A DNA stretch of 46,909 nucleotides from JANYGA01 sp031420415 (GCA_031420415.1 JANOMT010000026.1:1-46909); one strand, 5' to 3'; counted from the stretch's first letter, positions 33,202 to 42,697 are shown. Notes: generated by a model from the letters alone, not told the origin. Made by a program: numbers and translations.

Positions 33202-33441
33202 GAAAACGTCGTGTCGATTCCATGCCAACGGTGGGATTACTGGTGGCGGAGGTCGTGCCAGTCGAAATCGGACCTATTAGATGGCCGTGTAACGTGAACG
33301 AGCGTACGCCGCGAGGGTAGGCGATGCGTTCGACCTCTTCGCCGAAAAACCGATGCAGTATGCTTTCTTGGCGAGCTTCAACGGAAAGTTTCGAGACGAA
33401 TGTCTCAAGTGCTCAACCGCGCTGATCGCGGCCGGGGATGT

Positions 33442-35397
33442 TCACTCCACGGATTTTGCTGCGGTCTCGCTCACTCGAACGAGAGCGGGCCGTGCCGCCG
33501 CCTCCGGTGCGTTGTAATCGACACGTACGCTCAATTCGACGCGGCGTTCGGCGGGAATGCCGAGATCGTCGGGAAGCGGACGCGCGCTACGTTGCATCAA
33601 CACGAAAACGCGCTGTGCGAAATTACCTTCGCCACCATTCGCATCCTCGATCTTCGGGTCGGCGTAAAAGAACGACGTCGTATCACGATCGAGATCCAGG
33701 CCTTGCGCGCGTGCCGCATCGATCACGGGTGCGATCCGCGGTGATTCCATATATCCGAACGTCGCGACGATCTGCGTGAGGCTCGGGGCGACGCGAACGA
33801 CGCGCACGCGCTCGTGCTCGGCAACCGTCGGATTGGCTCCGCGTTGTAGGCGGAGTAAGACCACGCGTTCTTCTTGCGCGCGATCGCGAATCCACGATCG
33901 TTTGGCAATGAAGGGAACCCGCATCTCATCTGGTGTGAGGAAGACCATGACGGGAGAGTCGGGCGAACGCTCCGTTCCAAACGACGCGATCACGTCGGCG
34001 ATCGGCGTCGAGCCTGCGGTGATCGCGTCGACGACGCGCCTGCGACCGCGTAGCCAGACGAAGCTCGCGAACGAAAGTACGGAGGCGACCGCGAACGGTA
34101 CCCAACCGCCGTCGATGAATTTCGGTAACCCAGCGATCACGAACGAGCCATCGACGAGCACGAATGCCGTAAGCAGTGGAATCGTGCGCGCGGGCGACCA
34201 GTGCAAGACGCGGTGGACGACGATGTAATAGGCGAACGACGTCGCGAGCATCGTGCACGACACGGCAAGGCCGAATGCCGCGGCGAGTTTATCGCTCGAG
34301 CGAAATGCGATGACGAGCGCGACGCAACCGACCGCGAGCGCCGTGTTGACGGCGGGTACGAAGACTTGGCCGCGCACGTCGGCTGAGGTATGGCGCACGT
34401 GCATGCGCGGCCAGAGCCCGAGAGCGATCGCCTGTTCGGCGAGGGTAAAGGCGCCCGAGATCAAGGCTTGCGATGCGATGACGGTGGCGACCGTAGCGAT
34501 CGCGATCGCGGGATAGAGCGTCCAGCCCGGCGTGAGCGAGTAAAAGGGATTATCGAGTAGCTTCGGCTGCACGAGGATGCGCGCCGATTCGCCGACGTAG
34601 CAGATGACGAGCGCGGGGAAAACGAGACCGTACCACGCGAGCACGATCGGTCTCCGACCGAAGTGCGACATATCGGCGTAGAGTGCCTCGACGCCCGTTA
34701 CCGCGAGCACGATGCCACCGAGAACGAAAAAGCCCCCGGGGCCGTGCGACGTCATGAACGTGATCGCATGGATCGGATTGAGCGCCGCGAGAATCGAGGG
34801 ATTGGCGACGATGCCGAGGATCCCGGCGACGGCGATTGCGACAAACCATGCGACCATCGCGGGACCGAAGGAGCGCCCGACGCTGCCCGTCCCGCGCGAC
34901 TGCACGGCGAAGAGCCCGACGAGGATGACGATCGCGATCGGAACGAGATACGGATGCACGACCGGGCTTGCGACGTCGAGGCCTTCGATTGCGGAGATGA
35001 CGCTAATCGCGGGTGTGATCGCACCATCTCCGAGCAACATTGCCGCGCCGACCACGACGACTGCCGTAACGAAACCGAAGGCGACGGGGGCGCCATCTTG
35101 CTGCGGTGGTACCGCGCGCGCGAGCAACGCGAGAATACCCCCTTCACCGTCGTGATCGATTCGCATGATGAACGTGACGTACTTAAGGCACACGACGATG
35201 ACGAGCGCCCACACGAGAAGCGATGCGATGCCGAGGACATCGTTTGCATGCGACGCATCGGCACCGCTCACGGCGAAGCACGCCTTGAGGGTATAGAGCG
35301 GGCTCGTACCGATGTCGCCGAAGACGACACCGAGTGCGGCAACCGCGAGGGCCGAGAGCGATTGTTTCCGGGTTATCGCGATGAGACGCTCCAACAA
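33442..35397 (-). CDS. kup: Kup-type low-affinity potassium transporter
   Basis: A 651-residue KUP/HAK/KT potassium:proton symporter. The family signature ALGVVFGDIGTSPLYTLKACF is at residues 20-40, followed by DHDGEGGILALLA and GDGAITPAISVISAIEG, all in conserved order. About twelve membrane helices occupy the first 430 residues and a cytoplasmic domain the rest. The start is TTG at 35397 (or the TTG next to it), because no ATG or GTG occurs before the signature; no strong ribosome-binding site is visible. It lies downstream of the Nramp gene on the same strand with 266 bases between, in which I see no gene or riboswitch pattern. Confidence 0.95.
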   Translation of the reverse strand: MLERLIAITRKQSLSALAVAALGVVFGDIGTSPLYTLKACFAVSGADASHANDVLGIASLLVWALVIVVCLKYVTFIMRIDHDGEGGILALLARAVPPQQDGAPVAFGFVTAVVVVGAAMLLGDGAITPAISVISAIEGLDVASPVVHPYLVPIAIVILVGLFAVQSRGTGSVGRSFGPAMVAWFVAIAVAGILGIVANPSILAALNPIHAITFMTSHGPGGFFVLGGIVLAVTGVEALYADMSHFGRRPIVLAWYGLVFPALVICYVGESARILVQPKLLDNPFYSLTPGWTLYPAIAIATVATVIASQALISGAFTLAEQAIALGLWPRMHVRHTSADVRGQVFVPAVNTALAVGCVALVIAFRSSDKLAAAFGLAVSCTMLATSFAYYIVVHRVLHWSPARTIPLLTAFVLVDGSFVIAGLPKFIDGGWVPFAVASVLSFASFVWLRGRRRVVDAITAGSTPIADVIASFGTERSPDSPVMVFLTPDEMRVPFIAKRSWIRDRAQEERVVLLRLQRGANPTVAEHERVRVVRVAPSLTQIVATFGYMESPRIAPVIDAARAQGLDLDRDTTSFFYADPKIEDANGGEGNFAQRVFVLMQRSARPLPDDLGIPAERRVELSVRVDYNAPEAAARPALVRVSETAAKSVE

Positions 35398-35663
35398 AAG
35401 ATAGCGGATGTGTGCACGATGACCGTACCGCTCGCGGTTTGAACTACGTTACGCGGACGCCCGCACCAACCCCGATGGAGTGGAGGCGCGATCCGCCGAC
35501 GGGGGTAAATGAGATAATGCCCGAGTACCGTTTGGACGCCGAAATCCGAAAAGATGCGACCGCCCCGCCGCTCGATGTGCGATTGAAGGTCGGCGCGATG
35601 TAGCGATAAACGCCGCGAATCGGAACGAGGCGCCGGCGCGATAGTGACGAGCTTCATTTGCCA

Positions 35664-37313
35664 TTACGCTTTATGCAAAGCGAGCGACGTAACTTTAAAG
35701 ATGACGAGCAAAACAGCTCCGACGAGATAGATGCGCAGGATCACGAGCCAAAACTCGTTGAGCTTCGAGAGCTTCGCTTTCGGGAGCTCCGAAAGTGGGG
35801 GCATGCGCCACGCCATTTTTGCTTCGCCGCGGAGTTTCGCTGTGGTGGCGCCTTCGGGATGGGCAACAGCAAGCCACACGCCGACGGCGAGTGAGCCCGC
35901 AAGACCGATGCCGAGCGTCCACAAAATCTGTGTCGTGCCGAAGTTTGTGAAAAGCGTCGAGCACGTCAAAACGATCGAGAGGACGACGAGAATCGCGATG
36001 ACCATACCGGTGAAGATGTTTACGCGATTCGTATTGGCCCAGGGTCCCAGAACCGACTTGTCGTTCGAAAGCAAGAGCAAGAAGACTGTGGCGCTGGGTA
36101 ACAAGACGCCCGCAAGCACTTGAACGGCGTTGGTCAAGAGGCCGAGCGGCGTGCCGGGAATGACCACGAGTATGGCCGCGGCTGCAATTAAGAGCAAATA
36201 GACGCCATAGAACGCGGGCGCATCGGTGACTTTGCGGTGGAGCGAGTGGTTCAACGAGAGAACGTCACCAACCGCATAGGCTGTCGAAAGCGAAACCGCT
36301 GCCGCGCCGATGATCGACGCATCGGCGAGCGCGACGGCGAAAAATGCGCCGGGCCAGTAGCCGACGTATTTTGCGATGCCGTTTGCAACGGCTCCGGCAT
36401 CGGCAAAATTCCCGAACTCTTTGTGCCCGCCGAAGGTCGCCGCCGTAAACGACATCATCGCAATCGCTCCGAACATGACGAAGCCGATACCCACGACGAG
36501 ATCCAAACGCTCGTAGTTGATGAAGCGTGGCGTGATGCGCTTGTCGATCACGTAGCTCTGTTGGAAAAAGAGCTGCCACGGCGCAACCGTCGTGCCGACG
36601 ATCCCACAAATGAGCAGCATTACGGTGCTCAGTTCGGAGCCCTTCGGAAGCCCCGGGATGAAGAAGTCGTGAACGGTCGGCGCGAGTGGCGTGTGTACGG
36701 CCACGAGTACCGGCAACAAAAATAAACTGCCGAAGCAGAGGATGAGACAGAAACGTTCGAAGCGTCGAAAATTCCCCTGCGCGGCCGCGACCATGACCAA
36801 GACCGCTGCGATCGCGACGCCGACGAGTTTCGGAATTCCGAAGTAATCGAGTGCGAGGCTGATCCCGATAAATTCGGTAACGATCGTGAGGGCGTTGAGA
36901 ACCAAGAGATCGATGACGCTAAACGCACCCCAAAAACGTCCGAAGCGCTCGAGGATGAGTCGTGCGTGCCCGACCCCGCTGACGGCACCCAAACGTAAGA
37001 CCATTTCTTGGTTGACGTAGAGAACGGGAATGAGCAGCAGAAGCGTCCATAAAAGCGTCGTGCCGTAATTTTGTCCGGCTTGCGTGTAGGTTCCGAATGC
37101 GCCCGCATCATTGTCACCCACCATGACGATGAGGCCCGGGCCGAGGATTGCGAGGAATGTAAGAAGTTTTGCCCACAGCGACTTTCGCGAGCCGGTATCG
37201 TCGCGTCCGATCGTGCCGAAGGCACCTTTGATGTCGCCAACGTGCATATCGTCGAGCTCTGCGCCGATCCGGGCGGAATCTGGGTGGTGTTGAAGGCCGG
37301 TGCTAACCGCCAT
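35664..37313 (-). CDS. Nramp-family divalent metal transporter with non-canonical metal site
   Basis: A 549-residue transporter with the Nramp (SLC11) fold of 11 or more helices. The helix-1 motif, normally DPGN, reads GDNDAGAF (Asp67, Asp69, Ala72), and the helix-6 motif, normally MPH, reads VAPWQLFF (Ala244-Pro-Trp-Gln). The Asn and Met ligands of transition-metal Nramps are therefore missing. As I recall the literature, Nramp-related magnesium transporters also lack the methionine, so Mg2+ or another hard cation is possible. ATG at 37313 has AAGGA at good spacing; 17 further residues upstream are open but unlikely. A strong terminator hairpin lies only 24 bases before this ATG, implying leader control. 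Confidence 0.85.
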   Translation of the reverse strand: MAVSTGLQHHPDSARIGAELDDMHVGDIKGAFGTIGRDDTGSRKSLWAKLLTFLAILGPGLIVMVGDNDAGAFGTYTQAGQNYGTTLLWTLLLLIPVLYVNQEMVLRLGAVSGVGHARLILERFGRFWGAFSVIDLLVLNALTIVTEFIGISLALDYFGIPKLVGVAIAAVLVMVAAAQGNFRRFERFCLILCFGSLFLLPVLVAVHTPLAPTVHDFFIPGLPKGSELSTVMLLICGIVGTTVAPWQLFFQQSYVIDKRITPRFINYERLDLVVGIGFVMFGAIAMMSFTAATFGGHKEFGNFADAGAVANGIAKYVGYWPGAFFAVALADASIIGAAAVSLSTAYAVGDVLSLNHSLHRKVTDAPAFYGVYLLLIAAAAILVVIPGTPLGLLTNAVQVLAGVLLPSATVFLLLLSNDKSVLGPWANTNRVNIFTGMVIAILVVLSIVLTCSTLFTNFGTTQILWTLGIGLAGSLAVGVWLAVAHPEGATTAKLRGEAKMAWRMPPLSELPKAKLSKLNEFWLVILRIYLVGAVLLVIFKVTSLALHKA

Positions 37314-37337
37314 AACGTCCTTTTCTCGGGCGTGGTT

Positions 37338-37362
37338 AAAAAAAATAGGGTGCGGAGGCACC
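37338..37362 (-). terminator. Intrinsic terminator in the leader of the Nramp-family gene
   Basis: On the minus strand GGTGC-CTCC-GCACC forms a 5-bp GC-rich stem followed by CTA and eight consecutive Ts. It ends 24 bases before the Nramp start codon. It either ends transcripts of the short upstream frame or acts as an attenuator for the transporter. Confidence 0.6.
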
Positions 37363-37426
37363 ACTTGGCCCGTCCGACGGACGACCCTAGAGTACTAGCG
37401 AAGCGGAAGGGCCGGATTTTCCGTCA

Positions 37427-37627
37427 TCATCGCGCGTGGAGAATCCACGTGCGTGACGTGGGGAAAAAATCGTCGCTGGGAGGCGCGCATCGCGGCGTGC
37501 CATTCATGACTTTGAGAGCGACGGCAGCGCTCGTAATCGCTGCGGAATAGGCGTGCGAGACGCCGAGGCATGCGTGCCCGAGAAAGCTCGTCGCGGCATG
37601 CTGCGGCCACGATGCAAAGTTCATCAT
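37427..37627 (-). CDS. Short open frame in the Nramp leader, possible leader peptide
   Basis: A 66-codon frame on the same strand as the Nramp gene, beginning MMNFASWPQHAATS, with a moderately hydrophobic alanine-rich helix and a basic end. AAGGA lies nine bases before the ATG, followed by a run of As. The intrinsic terminator at 37338-37362 lies about 65 bases after its stop. It could be an independent small protein or a regulatory upstream frame. An overlapping frame at 37395-37658 is less likely because it lacks a ribosome-binding site. No family is recognised. Confidence 0.38.
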   Translation of the reverse strand: MMNFASWPQHAATSFLGHACLGVSHAYSAAITSAAVALKVMNGTPRCAPPSDDFFPTSRTWILHAR

Positions 37628-38133
37628 ATTTTTTTATCCTTAAATAAACGTCAAACAAGAATGACGTTGGTGCGAATCGCCTTGCGTAGGCGGAGGCTGA
37701 TCGACGCGACTACTGCCATCATCCATTTTTGAACATCACCCCCTTTCGATCTCATTTCTGTAGCGAAGAACAATTAAAAAACCGCTCGAATCTCGCGATC
37801 CGGCGGTGAAAGAAACTCCACGGGTGAATCCCCGCTTCGTATCCTCAACGTCGGGGGTTTGGCACCGTGCGCCGTAGAGTCCGCAGACTCAGCCACATTA
37901 GATCCCGCCTTGACTCGACGGGGCCTGGTAACCCATTGGGGTCTCTCGACCTTTCCGGGCAGTGGCGTATTTTTCGCACGGACGCCTCACCTAACGAGGA
38001 TCCTTGAAGACATTAAACCCCTCGGACGAACGTTCCGTCAACCCCGAGAGCGATACAATCTCTCTATCGCACGATGTAAGGCGTACCTCGCGCGAGATGG
38101 GTTCTCCGCACGCGGGACTAAAATCACGGCGTC
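37628..38133. other. Divergent intergenic region before the aminopeptidase gene
   Basis: About 500 bases without a convincing gene. On the minus strand TTGACG (37654-37649) followed after 17 bases by AAATAT (37631-37626) is a weak promoter candidate for the Nramp leader. On the plus strand the region must hold the aminopeptidase promoter, but no clear boxes or ribosome-binding site stand out. Short plus-strand frames at 37859-38287 overlap the aminopeptidase start and look like shadows. Confidence 0.35.
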
Positions 38134-40674
38134 ATGGAAAAAACGTCGCCCACGAACGATCGCAAATTCGCCCGCGCGGGAGCGCTTGCGATTTACGGCC
38201 CCGACCGCCCCATCCGTGTGCGTCATATCGCACTCGCGTTACGACCGGACCTCGACGCGAGGCGCATCGATGCATCGGCGACGTTGACCGTCGAAGCGAT
38301 TGAGGATGGGGTCTCGGAGATCGTCCTCGATGCCGTCGATCTCGAGATTCTCGGCGTGGAAACGGGCGGCGAGCCACTCGGTTTCGTTTCGCGCACGCGT
38401 TCGCTCGTCGTCCATTTCGCGCACGATCTACGCGCCGGTGAGACGACGACATTCTCCGTCACCTATGCGGTCATCGCTCCACGACGCGGCGTCTTCGTCA
38501 CCGAACCCACGGTCGGCGAGCCGCTCAAACCGCATCAATTGTGGACGCAATGCCAACCTTCCGATGCGCGTTACTGGGTGCCGTGCCAGGACGCTCCCGA
38601 CGTCAAAGCGTCGACGCGCACGACGATCGTCGTGCGCAAAGGTCTCTTCGCACTTGCAAACGGTGCGCTTCTCGAACGCCGCGACGACGGCGAGACGACC
38701 CAATTCATCTATTATCAACAAATTCCGCACGCCGCGTATCTCTTGACGCTGGTCGTCGGAGAATTCGATGAAGTCGAGCAACACGGCGCGAGCGTTCCCG
38801 TTTCGTATTACGTCGCCAAGGGCCGTGGCGAAGAAGGCGAGCGGAGTTTCGGCGCGACGCCCTCGATGGTCGCCGCACTCGAAGCGTTTACAGGAACGCC
38901 GTATCCCTTCGCGCGTTACTCACAGATCGCCGTCGCCGATTTCATGATGGGCGGTATGGAAAACACGACCGCGACGACGCAGACCGATCTCACGCTGCAC
39001 GACGAGCGCGCGCATCTCGATTACACGAGCGATTGGCTCGTCGCCCACGAACTCGCGCACCAGTGGTTTGGCGACCTCCTCACCACGCGCGATTGGTCAC
39101 ATGCGTGGCTCAACGAAGGCTTCGCGACCTACTGCGAGTTCATGTGGTGGGAAGTCTCCCGCGGATACGACGAGCATGCGTATTACGTTTTCGAAGCCGT
39201 CGCAGCGTATCTGTCAGAAGAAGCGAACCGGTACCGCCGATCGATCGTCGCCAACGTCTATATCGATCCCTCGGAACTCTTCGATCGCCATCTCTATAAA
39301 AAGGGTGGCGCGGTGTTGCACATGCTACGCGGAACACTCGGCGACGCGCCGTTCCGCAAAGCGATCGCACAGTACGTTGCCGATAACGCCGGCCACTCGG
39401 TCGAAACGATCGATCTCGTGCGCGCAATCGAACGTGCGACGGGGCGCAATATGCGCGCGTTCTTCGATCGATGGGTCTTGGGCGCGGGCCATCCCGTCCT
39501 CGAATATGCCTATCGCTACGATCGCGAGGAACGCGTCGCCGTCGTCACGATCGCCCAAAAGCAACCCGTCGATGACGAGCATTCCGCGTTTGCTTTCGAT
39601 GTCGTCGTCGGCGTCGTCTTCGACGCCCCCGCGACGCTCGCGTGCGATGCGGGGCACGGTCCGCTTCCCGGCGAGCGTCGCGTGCGCGCGCACGTCGACG
39701 GGCTCGAGCGAACCATTACGATTCCGTGCGATCGCGAACCCGCATTCGTGCGCATCGATCCCGGTGCGTTCGTCTTATGCGATGCCACGTACGCGCTCGG
39801 TGTCGAGGTCCACATCGCGATTCTCGCGAGCGAACCGGACGTCGTCGCGCGGATCGGAGCGGCACGCGCACTCGCGCGCGACGGGTCACATCGCGCCTAC
39901 GAGGCACTCGCTCGCGCGATCGAGCACGACCCGTTCTGGGGCGTGGCCGCGGAGATCGCGACGGCGCTCGGCGCGACGAATGCGCCGCGCGCACGAACGA
40001 TCGTCATCTCGGCGGCCGCGCATGCGCATCCCAAAGTGCGCCGCGCCGTTGCGGCTGCGCTCGGAGTGTTTCCCGCCTCGTTCGCGAGTGCCGAAACGCT
40101 CGCCGAGCTCGCACGCGACGCGTCGTATTTCGTCGTAGCCGAGGCTTTCGCGAGCATCGGGCGCTCGCGTGTGCCCGGTGCGTTTGCGACATTGGAAGCC
40201 GCACTCGCGATGCCGTCGTGGCAGGAGACGATTGCGGCCGGCGCGCTTCGCGGGCTTGCCGAACTCGGTGACGAGCGGGCAGTCCCACTCGTTCTCGCAG
40301 CGCTCGCGAGCGATCGCCCGCCGCTCTTGCGTGAAGCGGCGCTCGCGGTCATCGCACATCTCGACGCGTCACTGGAGGGTCGGCGTCCGGCGCTCGTCGA
40401 GGCCGTCGTGCACGCGATCGACGACGCGCACTTCGACGTTCGCCGCGCCGGAATCGCTGCCGCCGAAAAGCTTGCCGCTCCGCTCGCGCGCGTGCCGCTT
40501 GCGCGCATCGCGGCCGATCGAGAGGCGGGATTTCTCCAACGCGCCGCAGCCGATGCCGTTGCAGCGATCGATCGCGCGGCACGCGTACCCGTCGAGATCG
40601 AACGTTTACGCGGCGATCTCGCAACGTTGCGCGCAGAAATCGCGATCTTGCGCGAACGCGTCGACGAGCGCTAA
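38134..40674 (+). CDS. M1-family zinc aminopeptidase with HEAT-like C-terminus
   Basis: An 846-residue metallopeptidase. The substrate-anchoring motif GGMEN is at residues 273-277 and the zinc motif HELAHQWFGD starts at His305 with Glu306 and His309; the third ligand is Glu328 in WLNEGFATY. Together they are diagnostic of the M1 (gluzincin) family. Residues about 570-820 are helical repeats of HEAT type with alanine-rich helices, and the last 30 residues form a short coiled coil (IERLRGDLATLRAEIAILRERV). No signal peptide is seen, so it is probably cytoplasmic and trims N-terminal residues of peptides. The start at ATG 38134 has no strong ribosome-binding site. The gene converges on the minus-strand frame that follows. 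Confidence 0.93.
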   Translation: MEKTSPTNDRKFARAGALAIYGPDRPIRVRHIALALRPDLDARRIDASATLTVEAIEDGVSEIVLDAVDLEILGVETGGEPLGFVSRTRSLVVHFAHDLRAGETTTFSVTYAVIAPRRGVFVTEPTVGEPLKPHQLWTQCQPSDARYWVPCQDAPDVKASTRTTIVVRKGLFALANGALLERRDDGETTQFIYYQQIPHAAYLLTLVVGEFDEVEQHGASVPVSYYVAKGRGEEGERSFGATPSMVAALEAFTGTPYPFARYSQIAVADFMMGGMENTTATTQTDLTLHDERAHLDYTSDWLVAHELAHQWFGDLLTTRDWSHAWLNEGFATYCEFMWWEVSRGYDEHAYYVFEAVAAYLSEEANRYRRSIVANVYIDPSELFDRHLYKKGGAVLHMLRGTLGDAPFRKAIAQYVADNAGHSVETIDLVRAIERATGRNMRAFFDRWVLGAGHPVLEYAYRYDREERVAVVTIAQKQPVDDEHSAFAFDVVVGVVFDAPATLACDAGHGPLPGERRVRAHVDGLERTITIPCDREPAFVRIDPGAFVLCDATYALGVEVHIAILASEPDVVARIGAARALARDGSHRAYEALARAIEHDPFWGVAAEIATALGATNAPRARTIVISAAAHAHPKVRRAVAAALGVFPASFASAETLAELARDASYFVVAEAFASIGRSRVPGAFATLEAALAMPSWQETIAAGALRGLAELGDERAVPLVLAALASDRPPLLREAALAVIAHLDASLEGRRPALVEAVVHAIDDAHFDVRRAGIAAAEKLAAPLARVPLARIAADREAGFLQRAAADAVAAIDRAARVPVEIERLRGDLATLRAEIAILRERVDER

Positions 40675-40940
40675 GCGCGCTCGCTCGGCGGAACGAGAAT
40701 TTCGAGAAGCATTTCGAAGTTCTCGAGTTCCGCGAGTACCTCATCGCCCGGGTCACATCCCGACGCCCGTAAGTGTGCGATCGTCTCGCCGACCGCGCGC
40801 AGATCGGCGTTCGTTGCGTGGCGATACGGCAACGCGATTCGGATGCGCGCAATGAGTTGTATCGCGTCGTTACGGATGCGGAGGGATCGCTCCGGCGTGC
40901 GTCGTCGTTCCGAGCTTCGCGCTTGTTGCCGTCGTCGCGA
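40671..40940 (-). pseudogene. Protein-like open frame lacking a standard start codon
   Basis: This minus-strand frame is open for 89 codons and ends in TAG overlapping the aminopeptidase stop. Its product looks like real protein: SLRIRNDAIQLIARIRIALP, then ADLRAVGETIAHLRASGCDP, then EVLAELENFEMLLEILVPPS, a helical sequence with regular leucines and acidic residues. Yet there is no ATG or GTG in the frame; the only common start is a TTG at 40832, which would give 53 residues and cut off the first helix. It may begin at a rare codon such as ATT or ATC, or have lost its start by mutation. No family is recognised. Confidence 0.4.
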
Positions 40941-41189
40941 TCATTTTGAACTCGTGAGACATTCGTGTGCGCGAGGCCTCCATCCCCGCGGACGTACGTC
41001 ACCATCGCTCGAGGCGATCGTGCTCGAATCGGTCACAATTTCTGCCGAATCGCTTGGCGCATGTCGGACGAAAACCACACCTCGGAATGCTCGGGGTTTT
41101 CGGCTTTTCGATGCGGAGTATCACGCCGATAGAAGAGGGCAAGTGAGGTCGCTGCATCGGCGTGGCGCCTCCGGCTTTTTGCAAGGACC

Positions 41190-41546
41190 ATGAAATTGCT
41201 CGAACCCCAAGAACTCTTCGTACTCATCTGCGTCGTCACGGTCGCTACGAGTGTCGTACTCGTGACGGATAGGAAGCGTCGGCGCGCCCTCGATTCGCGC
41301 GTGCTCTCGATGCTCTGGTTTCTCGAGCCCGGCGGATCGCTCTCGCTCTTACGATTTCTTTTTGGAGATAAGGTGGCGACGGAGGACGTGCGGCGCGCGC
41401 TACGACGTCTCGAACGCAGAGGCCTCATCGCATCGTCGCTCGGCAAAGACGAGTCCACATTCGTGGTGACGCCGGCCGGGCTCTATCGGCTCGAACGCGG
41501 GGGCTTGGGGTTGCGCGAACTTTACGATGCGATGCCCGCGACCTGA
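41190..41546 (+). CDS. Small membrane-anchored winged-helix protein
   Basis: A 118-residue protein with one N-terminal membrane helix (residues 8-26, LFVLICVVTVATSVVLVT), an RKRRR stop-transfer segment, then a winged-helix-like domain: helices around LSMLWFLEPG and DVRRALRRLERRGLI, and a beta wing STFVVTPAGLYRL of the MarR/PadR type. It may be a membrane-tethered transcription factor or may use the fold for protein contacts. AAGGA is two bases from ATG, closer than ideal. Its end overlaps the convergent aminotransferase gene by 25 bases. No specific function can be assigned. Confidence 0.62.
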   Translation: MKLLEPQELFVLICVVTVATSVVLVTDRKRRRALDSRVLSMLWFLEPGGSLSLLRFLFGDKVATEDVRRALRRLERRGLIASSLGKDESTFVVTPAGLYRLERGGLGLRELYDAMPAT

Positions 41547-42697
41547 ACGGCGCGCGCCATACGGGCGACGATCTCGCGCAACATCGCCCGCGTCGTGCCG
41601 AAATTGAGACGCACGTATCCTGCGCCCGCGGCTCCGAAGTCGGTCCCTGCCGATAAAGCGACGCGGCCGTCGCGCAAGAACGCACGCGCCGGATGCTCGC
41701 CAAGCCCGAGTTTTCGGCAATCCAGCCACGCGAGATATGTCGCTTCCGGTGCGACGTAGGGAATCGTTGGTATCGCTTCGGCGAGCAACTCGCCGAGGTA
41801 CCGCCGATTCCCGTCGAGATGCGTGCGCAACGCGTCGAGCCACGGGCCGCCTTCGGCAAACGCAGCCGTCGCCGCGAGTGCGCCGAGATGCCCCGTGCGA
41901 TAGCGCACTTCTTTTGGCATCGTCGCAACCACGCGCGCGACATCGCCATCGCCTGCGACGACGAGCGCGCATTTGAGGCCGGCGAGATTCCAGGCTTTTG
42001 ATGCAGAGACGAGCGCGAGCGCGCGTGCGCCGTGCCGACGCGCACACATCACGAATGCGGTGTGCGGTGCGGACGCATAGGCGAGGGGAGCATGAATCTC
42101 ATCGGAGAGGACCACGACGTCGTGGCGCACGGCGAGTTCGGCTACCGCATCGAGCGTCGATTGCGGAAACGCGCGCCCGACGGGATTGTGCGGATTGCAT
42201 AAGAGATACGCGCGAACGCCGCTCGCGAAGGCCGCTTCCAGGCTGTCGAGATCGAGATCGTACGTTCCATCGACGCGATGTGCGAGTGGCACATCGACGC
42301 GGCAAACGCCGGCCTCTTCAAGCGAAGTATAAAACGGCGCATAGACGGGCGTGTTGATCGCTACGGCGTCTCCCGGTCGCACGAGGACACGTAGCGCTTC
42401 CACGACGCCGACCATCACGTCGGGTACCACGAAGACCGTGCGCGGATCGATCTCCCATGCGAAGCGTTCGCGCGCGAAATTCGCGTAGACGTCCGGCAGA
42501 TCGACGGGATTCGCGTAGCCCGTATCGCCGCGTGCGATCGCCTCGTGGAGCACGCGCGCGATCGGTTCGGCGAGCTCCACATCGAGTTCGGCGACGAACG
42601 CGGGGACGACGTCCGGCGCGAAGCGCGTCCATTTCGTGCTACGCCGCGATGCGAGCTCGGCGTGGGTCGGGCGGTCGAAGATGGAGGGATCGATCAC
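41522..42697 (-). CDS. PatB/MalY-type PLP aminotransferase (cystathionine beta-lyase-like)
   Basis: A 391-residue fold-type I PLP enzyme of the MalY/PatB group. Typical segments are RRSTKWTRF near the start, VPAFVAELDVELAEPI, the PVYAPFYTSL loop, LCNPHNPVGRAF, VVLSDEIHAPL and the PLP lysine at Lys234 in SASKAWNLAGLK, ending with FVRLNF-like GYVRLNFGTT. Members cleave cystathionine or cysteine conjugates to pyruvate, ammonia and a thiol, or transaminate. GTG at 42697 gives the usual family length; the frame extends 83 codons further upstream but only into the opposite-strand LysR gene. It is divergent from that LysR gene with 51 bases between the starts, so it is probably its regulatory target. 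Confidence 0.9.
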   Translation of the reverse strand: MIDPSIFDRPTHAELASRRSTKWTRFAPDVVPAFVAELDVELAEPIARVLHEAIARGDTGYANPVDLPDVYANFARERFAWEIDPRTVFVVPDVMVGVVEALRVLVRPGDAVAINTPVYAPFYTSLEEAGVCRVDVPLAHRVDGTYDLDLDSLEAAFASGVRAYLLCNPHNPVGRAFPQSTLDAVAELAVRHDVVVLSDEIHAPLAYASAPHTAFVMCARRHGARALALVSASKAWNLAGLKCALVVAGDGDVARVVATMPKEVRYRTGHLGALAATAAFAEGGPWLDALRTHLDGNRRYLGELLAEAIPTIPYVAPEATYLAWLDCRKLGLGEHPARAFLRDGRVALSAGTDFGAAGAGYVRLNFGTTRAMLREIVARMARAVQVAGIAS

